The notes beneath the pieces are model-generated. The model had not been told where the DNA came from. It searched no databases and saw only the letters and a program-made list of their open reading frames with translations. Below are positions 9,860 through 19,227 of a stretch of DNA of 19,723 bases, in pieces (positions within the stretch are counted from its first letter, which is position 1; each line of letters begins with the position of its first letter). A program made the position numbers and the translations under genes. The DNA is from Isohypsibius dastychi (taxonomy: Eukaryota; Tardigrada; Eutardigrada; Parachela; Isohypsibiidae). The stretch is from contig JAQIWT010000466.1 of assembly GCA_034696485.1 (NCBI GenBank), forward strand, positions 1-19,723. The letters run 5' to 3'.

Positions 9860-10215
9860 TCAAGAATTAAAAACTGCATGTTTCAAAAAATCCCGCTTCA
9901 CTTTTCCGTCAGTGTGCGATCTAGTCTGGGCGCCTTGGTCATCTACTTCCGGTCCATTCTCATCTTCTGGTATCAGCCAACTCTCTTCGAAACCCTCCTC
10001 GTACAATAAATTGTGCAAGACGCTGCTGCCGTTCACATGCTGCTACTAACATTATGTTGTCTAAACGTTTCGGTAGCTTCGGCTTGTCTCCTTTCGGCAT
10101 TGGATAACGAGAAAAAACTTTCAGCCATCCGTTTGTGTGGGATAATTAAACCGCTCAAAATCAAATCGTAAATAATCCGTTCTTGCAATTGCAATTGGTT
10201 GGAGGGCGGAACCAC
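9860..10215 (-). pseudogene. C-terminal remnant of a PIF/Harbinger nuclease
   Basis: On the minus strand the frame from 10033 to the stop at 9860-9862 reads NGSSVLHNLLYEEGFEESW and then an acidic tail ending KHAVFNS. The block IMLVAAC just upstream in another frame, followed by VLHNLL, matches the conserved C-terminal A-C-x-V-L-H-N segment of Harbinger (DDE_Tnp_4-type) nucleases. A frameshift and possible small insertion separate them (about 10034-10040). Further upstream, fragments such as ERFNY occur in shifted frames. The catalytic part of the nuclease is absent, so the protein is non-functional. The family call rests on this short motif plus the element's termini and its Myb-like partner. 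Confidence 0.55.
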
Positions 10216-10236
10216 AGAATATAATTATTTCAAATG

Positions 10237-10269
10237 ATTATTTCAGATAATTTATAATTGTAGAGTGCC
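10237..10269 (-). repeat. Harbinger-like right terminal inverted repeat (33 bp)
   Basis: Exact reverse complement of 8777-8809, followed by ATT (10270-10272). Confidence 0.9.
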
Positions 10270-10431
10270 ATTCAAGATCATTCTTAAAAACAGCAACAAA
10301 CTGATGAAACAAGAAATAAAACTAAAATATTCGCTGCCAGACGATGGCAGTTTCTTCTATTTTGCATCAGACATTCTTTGCTGTTAAGTTTCAGACATAA
10401 GAATACGCGGTGATCTCCAGCTAAACCAGAA

Positions 10432-10452
10432 GCATTAGATGACATCTAATGC
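10432..10452. repeat. Perfect 21-nt palindrome (hairpin)
   Basis: GCATTAGATG, one A, then CATCTAATGC. The stem extends imperfectly through flanking CCAG and CTGG. It lies in the space between the Harbinger-like element and the outer inverted repeat arm and could mark the centre of an old foldback. Confidence 0.7.
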
Positions 10453-10723
10453 GACTGGCTGAACAAAGTTATCGAGAAATAAAATTCGGAGACAGAGAAA
10501 CTAGCTTCAAACAAAGCGAAAAGTTGAGAGAGCAAAGGAAAATTTGAAACAGATGAAAGACTGTCTGGCTTGTCCCGATTGACAGCGTAAATGCATATGC
10601 CAGCCAGAGTAATCATTAGGTTTGTTTCCCCTCCTTACTTACTAGTGTTTGAAAGCGACGTTCCCGTTTTTTTTGTAGCTCCTGATGTTGATATTTCATT
10701 ATTAAAAACCGATTCGTCCCACG

Positions 10724-10820
10724 TTTGATACCAAGTCGTCAACTCGTTTTCGGATCACTCCTCTATGCATTTCAAGTCACTAGCCTGCAATTTTCGGTTC
10801 GGTTTGCCAAGTATATTTTT
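10724..10820 (-). repeat. Right arm of the outer inverted repeat
   Basis: Imperfect reverse complement of 8501-8617, over about 100 nt with scattered mismatches and a shorter CGAAC run. Confidence 0.75.
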
Positions 10821-10841
10821 CTAGCTGCTTGACTTGCAACG

Positions 10842-11270
10842 CCGAAGAAGAAAAAATCGCAGCCCGAAGTCCGTACTCCAGCCCTCATCAAGAAAGTGGA
10901 AAAAGCGTGCATGAAACGTGATCCCTCGACGAAAGCTGCCCTGGCATGAAAGTACAAAGTATCTAAGAAGACTACAGTGGGACGGATTTTTTCGGAAAAT
11001 CAGGGAATACTCGGAAAAAGAAGAAAACTGACAGCCCAACCTAGCGACAAGCTTCTCAGCGTCTTCATCGCAGTCAAGCATTTTTGCGTTATCTGACTCC
11101 AAGGAAGCTCCGATATTTACTCACGTTTGATGAAACATACATTGCTCTTGATGATTTGTTAAGGGAGACGGAAATTTGAATTCACCAAAAACTTATTTCG
11201 TTAAGTAGTTTCTGTAATGGGATTGACTCGCAAGATGGTCTTACCTTTTGCAGACAAATGCAGACAAATG
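10842..11270 (+). pseudogene. Broken mariner/Tc1-like transposase fragment
   Basis: The frame from 10842 reads a helix-turn-helix-like N-terminus: EVRTPALIKKVEKACMKR, then a TGA at 10947-10949, then KYKVSKKTTVGRIFSE and KRRKLTAQPSDKLL. This resembles the paired-like DNA-binding region of mariner/Tc1 transposases. After a frameshift near 11057 the sequence reads RYLTPRKLRYLLTFDETYIA, which resembles the segment ending in the first catalytic Asp (TFDE). Another shift leads to VMGLTRKMVLPFADK at about 11214-11258. Order and strand agree across the three frames. No terminal repeats were found. Several breaks make it dead, and the family call is by pattern only. Confidence 0.45.
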
Positions 11271-11798
11271 CAGTCCAGGTAAATGATCAACCTTTCCAGA
11301 TTTTTTGTTGCAAGGTGGGGTACGCGCGGGAACGGAGATGTTGAAGTAAACACTGAAAATCCTTGAATCAACTGACTGACACACTGCCTGCTTCGCGCAA
11401 CTGCCTTGATTTTCTGGGCATCCTGTTTGGTGTGGGCGGGCAAATTACAAAGCCTACTCCGATCGTTCCACGAATAGGAAACGGGTCCTGAAGTTTGCAA
11501 ACATCAACTTTCTCCAAAAAATCGCAACAACTTAATTGGCAGTTTTTTTCATCCCATACAAAAATTCCCACTCTGAATTATGCATCATTTTCGGCACGAA
11601 CACCCTTTACATCAGCCGGAGTAGGTGTAGGCGCTTGTAATGCACGATTTTTCTTTTGTTGTGGTTTTTGATTTCTCTCACTTGATTTGTTCTTTGAAGA
11701 ATTAACCGGTTGTATCTGGAATCTGGTTCGTGGTGATTGTCGGTTCAGTTTATTGTGGAACTCCCTGAATCTTCGCCTGCGTTGAAAGCTTTACTCCC
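11271..11798. other. 5' flank of phosphatase gene A, no gene seen
   Basis: No recognisable coding region, TATA box or other core promoter element stands out. The 3' half should hold the promoter and 5' UTR of gene A. Weak resemblance to the ends of the downstream duplication units is seen at 11701-11735 (ATTAACCGGTTG, GAATCTGG) and at 11768-11785 (TGAATCTTCGCCTGCG). This may mean that an older unit once preceded gene A. Confidence 0.35.
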
Positions 11799-14700
11799 AT
11801 GATGCATCGTCGGAATCTGCAGAAATGGATGTGGATAGGAATCATCCTCGCACTGGCGCTTTATTTTCTGCCTGATTTATTTCCTGTTCTCTCCTCTTCC
11901 TCGTTTCTCGGCTCAGGTATGGTGGTAAAGATACTTGATCCAGTTTTGTATCATCCTAGTAGACTCTATGCATAAAAGATTGTTCATCCATTGTTTTTTG
12001 TAGTGGCTCGCAGAAATTATAGCCACAGAGAACGTAAATACAAACGCATTTTATAGGTTTGCTTCACCTCTGGAACGGCTTGCTTTGGATTGTCAAACCC
12101 ATCCATTTCTTCCGAAGCCAGACCGAAAATACCGAACGAGGACCGTGGGTGGCCGTGCTGGAGCTTTCCGGAAGTGAATTTCAACACTTGGAGCATTACT
12201 GTGAAGGACCGAAGCTCGAAGGTACGGAAGTTTGGTTTGGTGGCTTCACGTCTTTTGTCTTTAGAAAGTGTGCTGTAGCTCAAAGCTGAAATCTTGAATT
12301 TCAAATCTTGAATTTCTAAAGCTGGTTTTGAGCGCCGAGAATAAGATATTTCAAAGGCGTTTCCGGTGTGCCAGAATCGTTATCCGGATTACATTACAGT
12401 AAAATCAGTAGAAGTGAACGCTGCGAATTCTGAACAGCTGTGAATTCTGAACACTGAAGAAGAATTTTTTTGCGTCATGTTGATTCTAAACTGCCATTTT
12501 TTTCCTTCTCATTGAAAGGATTTTCGGTGAATTGTTATTATACGAATAACATGCTGAAATAATACGATCCTGCTGTTCCGGATTTTGAAATGTTAAATTC
12601 GTCGGATCAGAAGATTCTCAAACTGATTAAATGAACAAGCTTTCCATATTACTAAATGATTTTGTTTTACGAAGTAAGATAAGGAATAACAATGTCTACC
12701 ATGTAATCCGTTCTCCGATTTTCAGGCAGTCGAAATCCAGATGAGGAGCTCATTGGAATGCAGATGCTAATTCGTCATGGAGACCGAGGAGCATTATTCA
12801 ACGTGAAATCCTCGTCGCCGTTATCTTGCCCATTCAACGAAGAGGAGCAGCTTCCGGTCTATTTCCATTCTTACCACGAAAAAGTCTCATCACTGAGCCG
12901 GGAGAGCTCTTCCGCGGAATTCAGCTTTGCACCTCAGCGAGCGAAATGTCTTAATGGAGAGCTGACTGATAAAGGAGTTCTTCAGCATCTGCAGCTAGGA
13001 AACACTGTTCGCCGTCGGATTGGCGAATCTGCTTCGGAATGGATCAAGCCGGACATGATTGTTTATTCTACACGATACCCTAGGACGTACCAAAGCGCAC
13101 TGGTAAGTTCTGGCTCTTGGTCGGTCTTGCTTGATTGAACTTTTCCGGAGTCTTTTCAACAATGACCTTCCGTGTGACCGTCATTTCTTTATATTTTCTT
13201 GGAGACTGGTCAATAGCGGCAAAAGCCTTCAGGCTTGATTTCGAGCTTACTTTTGCCGATACTGCACCTAAAAGTATAGCTCAAACGAATGGGCTCAAAA
13301 AATGATTAGATTCGACCGTACAAAATTTTGATTTAATGGGTTTAAAAATAAGTAACTGGTCGATAACTCAAGGTCAGCAACAAAAAAACAGCTTTTCGGA
13401 AGGTAGACTTTTTGATCTATCAGAGCTATCACAAACAATCATAATTCACCGTACAGCTCCAAAATTTATTTTTTAATTGTACTGTATTTGATGAGTATTT
13501 GGATCACTTTTAATAGAAAACCGATTTTCGTGCGTCATTTATACTCAGTTCCATTCATCAAATATTGGTTTCCAATGGACTTTCAGACATTCAAGGACAT
13601 ATTTGGTGGAAGTGAGATTTAACTGGCAACCAAATTAGCGACCGTCTTACTTTCAAATTTTACATTGAACGTCCTGTTCTTTGATATTCGTTATGCTACC
13701 AAAGAGGAAATTAAATGGAATGAGAACTGATGACCGAATTGAGTTTGAAGTATATAGCAAATAAATTAGTTATTCTTTAATTATCAACCTAGCTAGAACC
13801 GATATTAAATCCTGAAAACAAAAGAAGCCTTTGGTTGACGTGAGTAACACGAGCGGGTAGCAAAGCAATTTTTGCCGGCAACAAGCGTGCAGCTGAAGAG
13901 TGTTCGGTCATTTTCGCGGTACAATTAGAAATCATAGTCAGACTTATCAGAACCACCTCATTCAGAAATCATGTTCATGATGTTTGGTTTACGTAGTATT
14001 TCATAGGGGACTTCTGCTCTGTGCGAGTGACATTTCTTACTTGTTAGAGTGGCTAAAAATGTGTAATGTACAGGGCTAAAAAATAACTTCTTGTTCGCTC
14101 GTTATTTTGAATTGTGTATAAATTCGGCAGGAAGAAAGGTTGGTCGTTCGAAACAGGAAATTGACCCGGAATTTCATGATCGTTAAGGTTTTGGGCCGCG
14201 CAGTTTAAAACGTAGCAGAAAATATACGTTGCCAGTTGCCATGTATGTTTTTTTGCGTCTGTGATTGTACAAGGGTTTTTGTGTGCAAGGAAAGCATTTT
14301 TCAAACTGGTGATGCTAATTTCTCTGTGCGTATTTCGGTTCGAACAATGCATGGTTTATGAACCGAGAAGGGGCCGTATTTTTTGCCAAAACCACCCCAT
14401 AAAAAAGCAATTGCAAGGCGTTTTGAAGACAACTCGAATACAGAGAGTTCCTTCTCTAGAAACGTTGACAAAAACCATTTCATTTTGTTTGTATGACTGA
14501 ACGAATAAGTGGTATGCTTGGTCATAGCATTTTTAACGTTTTGAACCCGACTAAATGGATTGTAACATTTATTCAGCGATTGCGGAGCGAAATTTTAGAT
14601 TTGAAATGTATCGCCGTCTGCACAGATTCATTGCTGACAGAAGTTCTTTCTTAGGCGTTCATGCATGGACTGCAGCCGACATGGAACCCAGGTCCCAACC

Positions 14701-15443
14701 ACGTCATCATCGCTCCCAGACACGACCACAATTTCTGCACATTGGCTGGCACCTGTGAATGCAGCGCATACAACTCCTTATACAGGAAATATATCAAATT
14801 GAAGAGGGATTATTTTGAAAAAGACCCAAAGGTTCTGGAGCTTGTTGCCACCATGAATGCAGTTTTGAACCACCATCTTGAAGCATCATTGGAAAAATGG
14901 CCGGCCCACGTTTTTGATGTTCTTCTCCAGTTTGCTTGTCACGGTAGACGAATTCCCTGCCATCATGGAACTTGTATAACATATCATCAAATCGTGGAAA
15001 TTGTCACCGTTTTGGAAAATCTCGCCGCTGAACTCACATCTATTCAGTCGATTCGCCAGCTGACGATTCTGGAAGGATATGGTTTATTGAAAGTGACGGC
15101 TGATAATCTCCAGAATATTATCGATGGAAATTCGGAAGGTGTCCAGCGATTTAATTTGTTTTCTGCACATGATACGACGGTTGTTCCGGTGATGCATGCG
15201 TTGGGCCTACCATTCCATATTGTGATTCCCTATGCTAGCCATGTGATATTGGAAGTGTATTCCTTGAAGTCGGAATCGAAAGCGGAAAACTACATCCGGA
15301 TTTTATATAACGGAAAAGATGTGACTACGAAGACGCTTTTCGCCAAGGATTGTAATGTTGAGGAGAAACGGTGTCCTTTCCGGGTGTTCAAAGATTTCGT
15401 CGACGTTAAACTCAAACGTGAGTTTGACGCTACTTGCCGTTAG
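11799..15443 (+). CDS. PXYLP1-like histidine acid phosphatase, gene A (4 exons, 482 aa)
   Basis: Probable 2-phosphoxylose phosphatase. Family members remove the 2-O-phosphate from xylose in the glycosaminoglycan linkage region in the Golgi. Exons are 11799-11916, 12057-12221, 12726-13102 and 14655-15443. Introns are 140, 504 and 1552 nt, all GT..AG, with phases 1, 1 and 0. Residues about 11-30 (MWIGIILALALYFLPDLFPV) form a type II signal anchor. Catalytic RHGDR is at 111-115 (His112), GELTDKGVLQHLQLG at 172-186, the Arg of YPRTYQS at 214 and the distal HD in FSAHDTT at 392-393. CHGRRIPCHHGTC and RILYNG (Y436) also match PXYLP1 landmarks, and human PXYLP1 is 480 aa. Two ATGs open the frame, and I use the first. 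The proline of the classic RHGxRxP is replaced by Ala117. Substrate specificity is inferred from the family. Confidence 0.9.
13142..13954. other. Extra sequence in intron 3 of gene A, absent from gene B
   Basis: Intron 3 of A and B match at the start (GTAAGTTCTGGCTCTTGG...) and again from about 13955 (CCTCATTCAGAAAT; B at about 17534). Between these, A has about 813 nt and B about 108 nt of unrelated sequence. The A segment holds a 9-bp inverted repeat (CGGCAAAAG at 13217-13225 with 13250-13258) but no terminal repeats or coding domain. Insertion in A and deletion in B are both possible. Confidence 0.6.
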
Positions 15444-15673
15444 TCGAGATGACTTATTTATTTCGAGGTGAATGGTTTTGGCTAGTGGTAGCTTCTGGAA
15501 GTCAGAGAATCCTGTTCGTTGAAAGAATTTATTATGACCCCCTTTCTTGAGAGTTCGATACGCACAGTTCTTTCAAGTGAGATTCGGTATTTAAAAGTGG
15601 CCTTTACGCTGAGTTCCTGTAATAGTTCGACTAGTAACTGACACTTTGCATCTCTGTATCTACTATTTCGTGA
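15444..15673 (+). other. 3' flank of gene A, duplicated after gene B
   Basis: Aligns with 19000-19180 (shared TCGAGAT, TTTCGAGGTG, GAATTTATTAT, GTTCTTTCAAGTGA and CGGTATTTAAAAGTG). It presumably contains the 3' UTR. I see no plus-strand AATAAA, so the poly(A) signal would have to be a variant. Confidence 0.5.
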
Positions 15674-16023
15674 GTTGCCGTCGTCGATTGGATAGGTGGC
15701 CACCTGATTTTTGTCGATGACCTCTCGAATTAGATTCATATGGTCTTCCTTGAATGGTCTTACTGTGAACCGTTCGATCTGCCTGTGATTCCGGAATCTG
15801 GCTATATTTTCTGGACCGACTTTTTCGGCAGTTCTCGTGTCGAATGTGCACGATTCGATGGATCAGATCGGAAAGTTTGGCGAAAGATAATCTTCGATAT
15901 CCTACTGGACTTGTCATTAATTATACCAACAGAAGACTTCATTATGCGGATGCCGAAGCCGAAGTTGGCGCGATCACTCATGGTGTGGCAGAAATCGCCG
16001 GCGGGTCAATCACACGATATTTT
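15674..16023 (+). pseudogene. LDLR/LRP-type YWTD propeller fragment, copy A
   Basis: Decayed piece of an extracellular YWTD beta-propeller as found in LDL-receptor-related proteins. It reads VAVVDWIGGHLIFVDD (matching the repeat signature DWxxxxLYWTD), an in-frame TAG at 15731, then PFDLPVIPESGYIFWTDFFG and ARFDGSDRKV. A 1-nt deletion relative to copy B near 15880 (AAAGTTTGG against AAAGTTTTGG) shifts the frame. It then continues as NLRYPTGLVINYTNRRLHYA and DAEAEVGAITHG. About two propeller blades are covered. The fragment ends at a good splice donor (GTAAGT at 16024), so it looks like a former internal exon. No other exons of the receptor are seen. Confidence 0.75.
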
Positions 16024-16098
16024 GTAAGTTGGAAAAGAAAGTCATCAGTACATGCTGTTTTGAATCAGCCTGCGGTTTTGAGCATTAAGGTAGAAAAA

Positions 16099-18999
16099 AT
16101 GATGCGTCGTCGGAATCTGCAGAAATGGATTTGGATAGGATTCATCCTCGCACTGGCGCTTTATTTTCTCCCTAATTTATTCCCTATTTTCTCTTCTTCT
16201 TCTGTTTTTGGCTCAGGTATGGTGATAAAATACTTGATCCAGTTTTGTATCATCCCAGCAGACTCGATGGACAAAGGTTGTTTTTGTTGTGGCTCGCAGA
16301 AATTATAGCCACTGCAAACGTAAATACAAACGTATTTTTTAGGTGTGCTTCATATCTGGAACGGTGTGCTTTGGATTGTCAGACCCATTCATTTCTTCAG
16401 AAATCAGACCGAGAATACCGAACGAGGACCGTGGGTGGCCGTGCTGGAGCTATCCGAAAATGAATCTCAACACTTGGAGCATTACTGTGAAGGACCGAAG
16501 CTCGAAGGTACGCAAGTTTGATTTGGTTTGGTGACTTCATGTCGTTTGTCGTTGGAAATTGTACTTTAATGCAAAGCCTGAATCTACTTGTTTTTCCAAA
16601 GCTGGCTTTTGCCTCGAGAACAGAGCCTGTGTGAGGTATAAACTGTGCGCGGTGTACAGAATATTTCAAACGCCGGTATACTGGAATTGTTTTCCGGATC
16701 CAGTTACAGTAACTCCTGTAAAAGTGAACACTGAACAAGAACTTCTGCGTCATATTAATTTTGAACTGCAATTTTTCCTTCTCGATTGAGAAGATTTTTG
16801 GTGAATAAGTTATTACCTATATGAATAACATGCTGAAATAATACGAACTTGCTGCTCCGGATTTTTAAATGAGGAATTCGTCATAAGATTCCCAGTCTGA
16901 TGCAATGAAAGCTTCCCATATTGCTAAATGATTTTTTTAAAAATTGAAGTCCAATACGTTATGATGGTATATAATGATATAATCATGCTCCGTTATCTGA
17001 TTTTCAGGTAGTCGAAATCCGGATGAAGAGCTCCTTGGAATGCAGATGCTAATTCGTCATGGAGACCGAGGAGCATTGTTCAACCTGAAATCCACATCGC
17101 CGTTATCTTGCCCATTCAACGAAGATGAGCAACTTCCGGTTTATTTTCATTCTTACCACGAAAAAGTCTCCTCGCTCAGCCGGGAGAGCTCTTCCGCTGA
17201 ATTCAGCTTTGCACCTCAGCGGGCGAAATGTTTGAACGGAGAGCTGACTGATAAAGGAGTTCTTCAGCATCTGCAATTAGGATATACTGTTCGCCGACGG
17301 ATTGGCGAAGCTGCTTCGGAATGGATCAAACCGGATATGATTGTATATTCTACCCGATTTCCAAGGACGTACCAAAGCGCACTGGTAAGTTCTGGCTCTT
17401 GGTCTGTCTTGCTTGATTGAACTTCTTGACAGCGTGCGGCTACAGAAATTTCGGTGATTTTTCTCGGAACAATTGGGTATTTTTAAAAAGCCCTACCAAT
17501 ATGCCCTTCCCTATTAATACCTGGTAATATGATCCTCATTCAGAAATATGTAATGTTTGGTTTAGCGTTTCATGGTGACTTCTGCCCATTGCGGATGACA
17601 TTTCTTACTTGTTATAATGGACCGAAAGATGTAGAGTGGTGCAACATGGCTGAAGAATAATTTCTTGCTTGTTATTTTGTATTATGCGTTAAATCTGTTG
17701 AAAGAAATGTTGGTCGTTAGGAATAGGCAAGAAACGATCTGTGATTTTATGATCGTTCAAATTTTAGGGCAGAAGTATACGTTGTCGTATAGGTTTTTAA
17801 GAATTTGTGATTGTAAATCATTTTTGTGTGCAAATAGAGCATTTTTCAAAGTGGTGGTGGCAATTTCGCTGTATGTTTGACTCGAACAATGCATGATTTA
17901 TGAGTCAGAAAAGAGCCGCATTTTTTGCCCAAACCATGCCATGAAAAACCAGTGCAGCGCTTGGGGAAGATTACTCGAAGATAAAGAGTTTGTTTTCTTT
18001 CAAATCTGGATAAAATCATTTTATTTTTTCGTTGTGTCTGGAATTAGTGATGTGCTTGGTCAGAGCATTTTTGACGTTAAGATCCTGACTGAATGGATTG
18101 TAATTATTTGTTTGGCAATTGCAAAGCTTGAACTTTTAAGGTTTAGATTCGAAATATATCCCGTCTGCGAAAATTCAGTCCTGACAGAAGTTGTTCTTCA
18201 GGCGTTCATGCATGGACTGCAGCCGACTTGGAACCCAGGTCGCAACAACGTCGTCATCGCTCCCAAACACGATAACAATTTCTGCACATTGAGTGGCACC
18301 TGTGAATGCAGCGCATACAACTCATTATACAAAAAATACATCAAACTGAAGAAAGATTATTTCGAAAAAGACCCAAAGGTTCTGGAGCTTGTTGCCACCA
18401 TGAATGCAGTTCTGAACCACCATCGCGAAGCATCATTGGAAAAATGGCCGGTTCACGTTTTTGACGTTCTTTGCCAGTTTGCTTGTCACGGTAGACGAAT
18501 TCCATGCCATCATGGAACTTGTATTACATATCACCAAATCGTGGAAATCGTCAGCGTTTTTGATAATCTCGCCGCTGAACTCACATCTATTCCGTCGATT
18601 CGGCATCTGACTATTCTGGAAGGATATGGATTATTGAAAGTGATGGCTGATAATCTGCAGAATATTATGGATGGAAATTCGGCGAGTGTCCAGCGATTTA
18701 ATTTGTTTTCTGCACATGATACGACGGTGGTTCCGGTGATGCATGCGTTGGGACTGCCATTCCATATTGTGATTCCTTATGCTAGCCATGTGATATTGGA
18801 AGTGTATTCCTTGAAGTCGGAATCGAAAGCGGAAAAGTACATCCGGATTTTATATAATGGAGAAGATGTGACCATGAAGACGCTTTTCGCCAAGGATTGT
18901 AATGTTGAGGGGAAACGGTGTCCTTTCCGGGTCTTCAAAGATTTCGTCGACGTTGAACTCAAACGTGAGTTTGACGCCACTTGCCGTTTGTCGAGATAA
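16099..18999 (+). CDS. PXYLP1-like histidine acid phosphatase, gene B (4 exons, 485 aa)
   Basis: Tandem paralogue of gene A with the same predicted Golgi role. Exons are 16099-16216, 16343-16507, 17008-17384 and 18202-18999. Introns are 126, 500 and 817 nt, with the same phases 1, 1 and 0. The signal anchor (IWIGFILALALYFLPNLF), RHGDR 111-115, GELT at 172, R214 and HD 392-393 are all kept. Exon 3 differs from A at 6 of 115 residues after Met106, and exon 4 at about 25 of the 262 shared residues, mostly conservative. In exon 2 the frame, not just the DNA, is conserved. Differences from A include two extra N-glycosylation sequons (N60-Q-T, N79-E-S) and a C-terminus extended by Leu-Ser-Arg because the TAG of A is TTG here. 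No break is visible, so it is probably functional. Confidence 0.9.
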
Positions 19000-19227
19000 C
19001 TTACTTTTTTCGAGGTGGATGTTTTCGGCTTGTCATAGCTTCTGGAAGCCAGTGAAACGTGATCTTTCCAAGAATTTATTATACTACCGTTTTTCGACGA
19101 GTTCGATACGCAAAGTTCTTTCAAGTGAAATTCGGTATTTAAAAGTGACCTTGTAGTTAGTGGTTCGACTTTCAGTTAATACACCGCATATAAAATCACC
19201 GAACGTCAGTTATCTTATTCGGATTAA

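Larger units (their letters stand above)
8777..10269. mobile_element. Internally deleted PIF/Harbinger-like transposon (1493 bp)
   Basis: 33-bp perfect inverted repeats at 8777-8809 and 10237-10269 (starting GGCACTCTACAATTAT) bound the element, with ATT on both sides. It contains two convergent broken genes. On the plus strand is a Myb/SANT-like DNA-binding ORF (9054-9792). On the minus strand is the C-terminal end of a Harbinger-type nuclease (about 9860-10215). A two-gene layout of nuclease plus Myb-like partner is characteristic of PIF/Harbinger. Most of the nuclease is missing and both genes carry breaks, so the copy is non-autonomous. Near its left end a near-palindrome (about 8835-8873) and ACCAGC..GCTGGT (about 8889-8906) could form hairpins. 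Confidence 0.75.
11799..16098 (+). repeat. Tandem duplication unit A
   Basis: Unit A runs from the start codon of gene A through the phosphatase, its 3' flank and the YWTD fragment, to the A-rich GAAAAA just before the start codon of gene B. The whole stretch except the intron 3 insert and small gaps aligns with 16099-19545. Exon lengths 118, 165 and 377 nt are identical between units. Non-coding 3' flank is also shared, for example GAATTTATTAT and the CGGTATTTAAAAGTG block. Confidence 0.9.

Noticed and set aside
11201-11500. Minus-strand open frame containing PAHTKQDAQ, reminiscent of the transposase APAHTA motif
   Set aside because: It is on the opposite strand to the better supported mariner-like fragment and overlaps it, and no neighbouring motifs follow.
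12090-12278. Alternative open frame over exon 2 of gene A (and the equivalent in gene B)
   Set aside because: Differences between the copies are mostly synonymous or conservative only in the frame ending HLEHYCEGPKLE. That frame also joins exons 1 and 3 in phase and matches the conserved Tyr-Cys of PXYLP1.
17893-18201. In-frame open extension (309 nt from an ATG) upstream of exon 4 of gene B, giving a 368-codon frame
   Set aside because: It lies in intron 3, lacks the catalytic RHG exon, and the homologous intron of gene A has a stop in that frame. It is probably chance.
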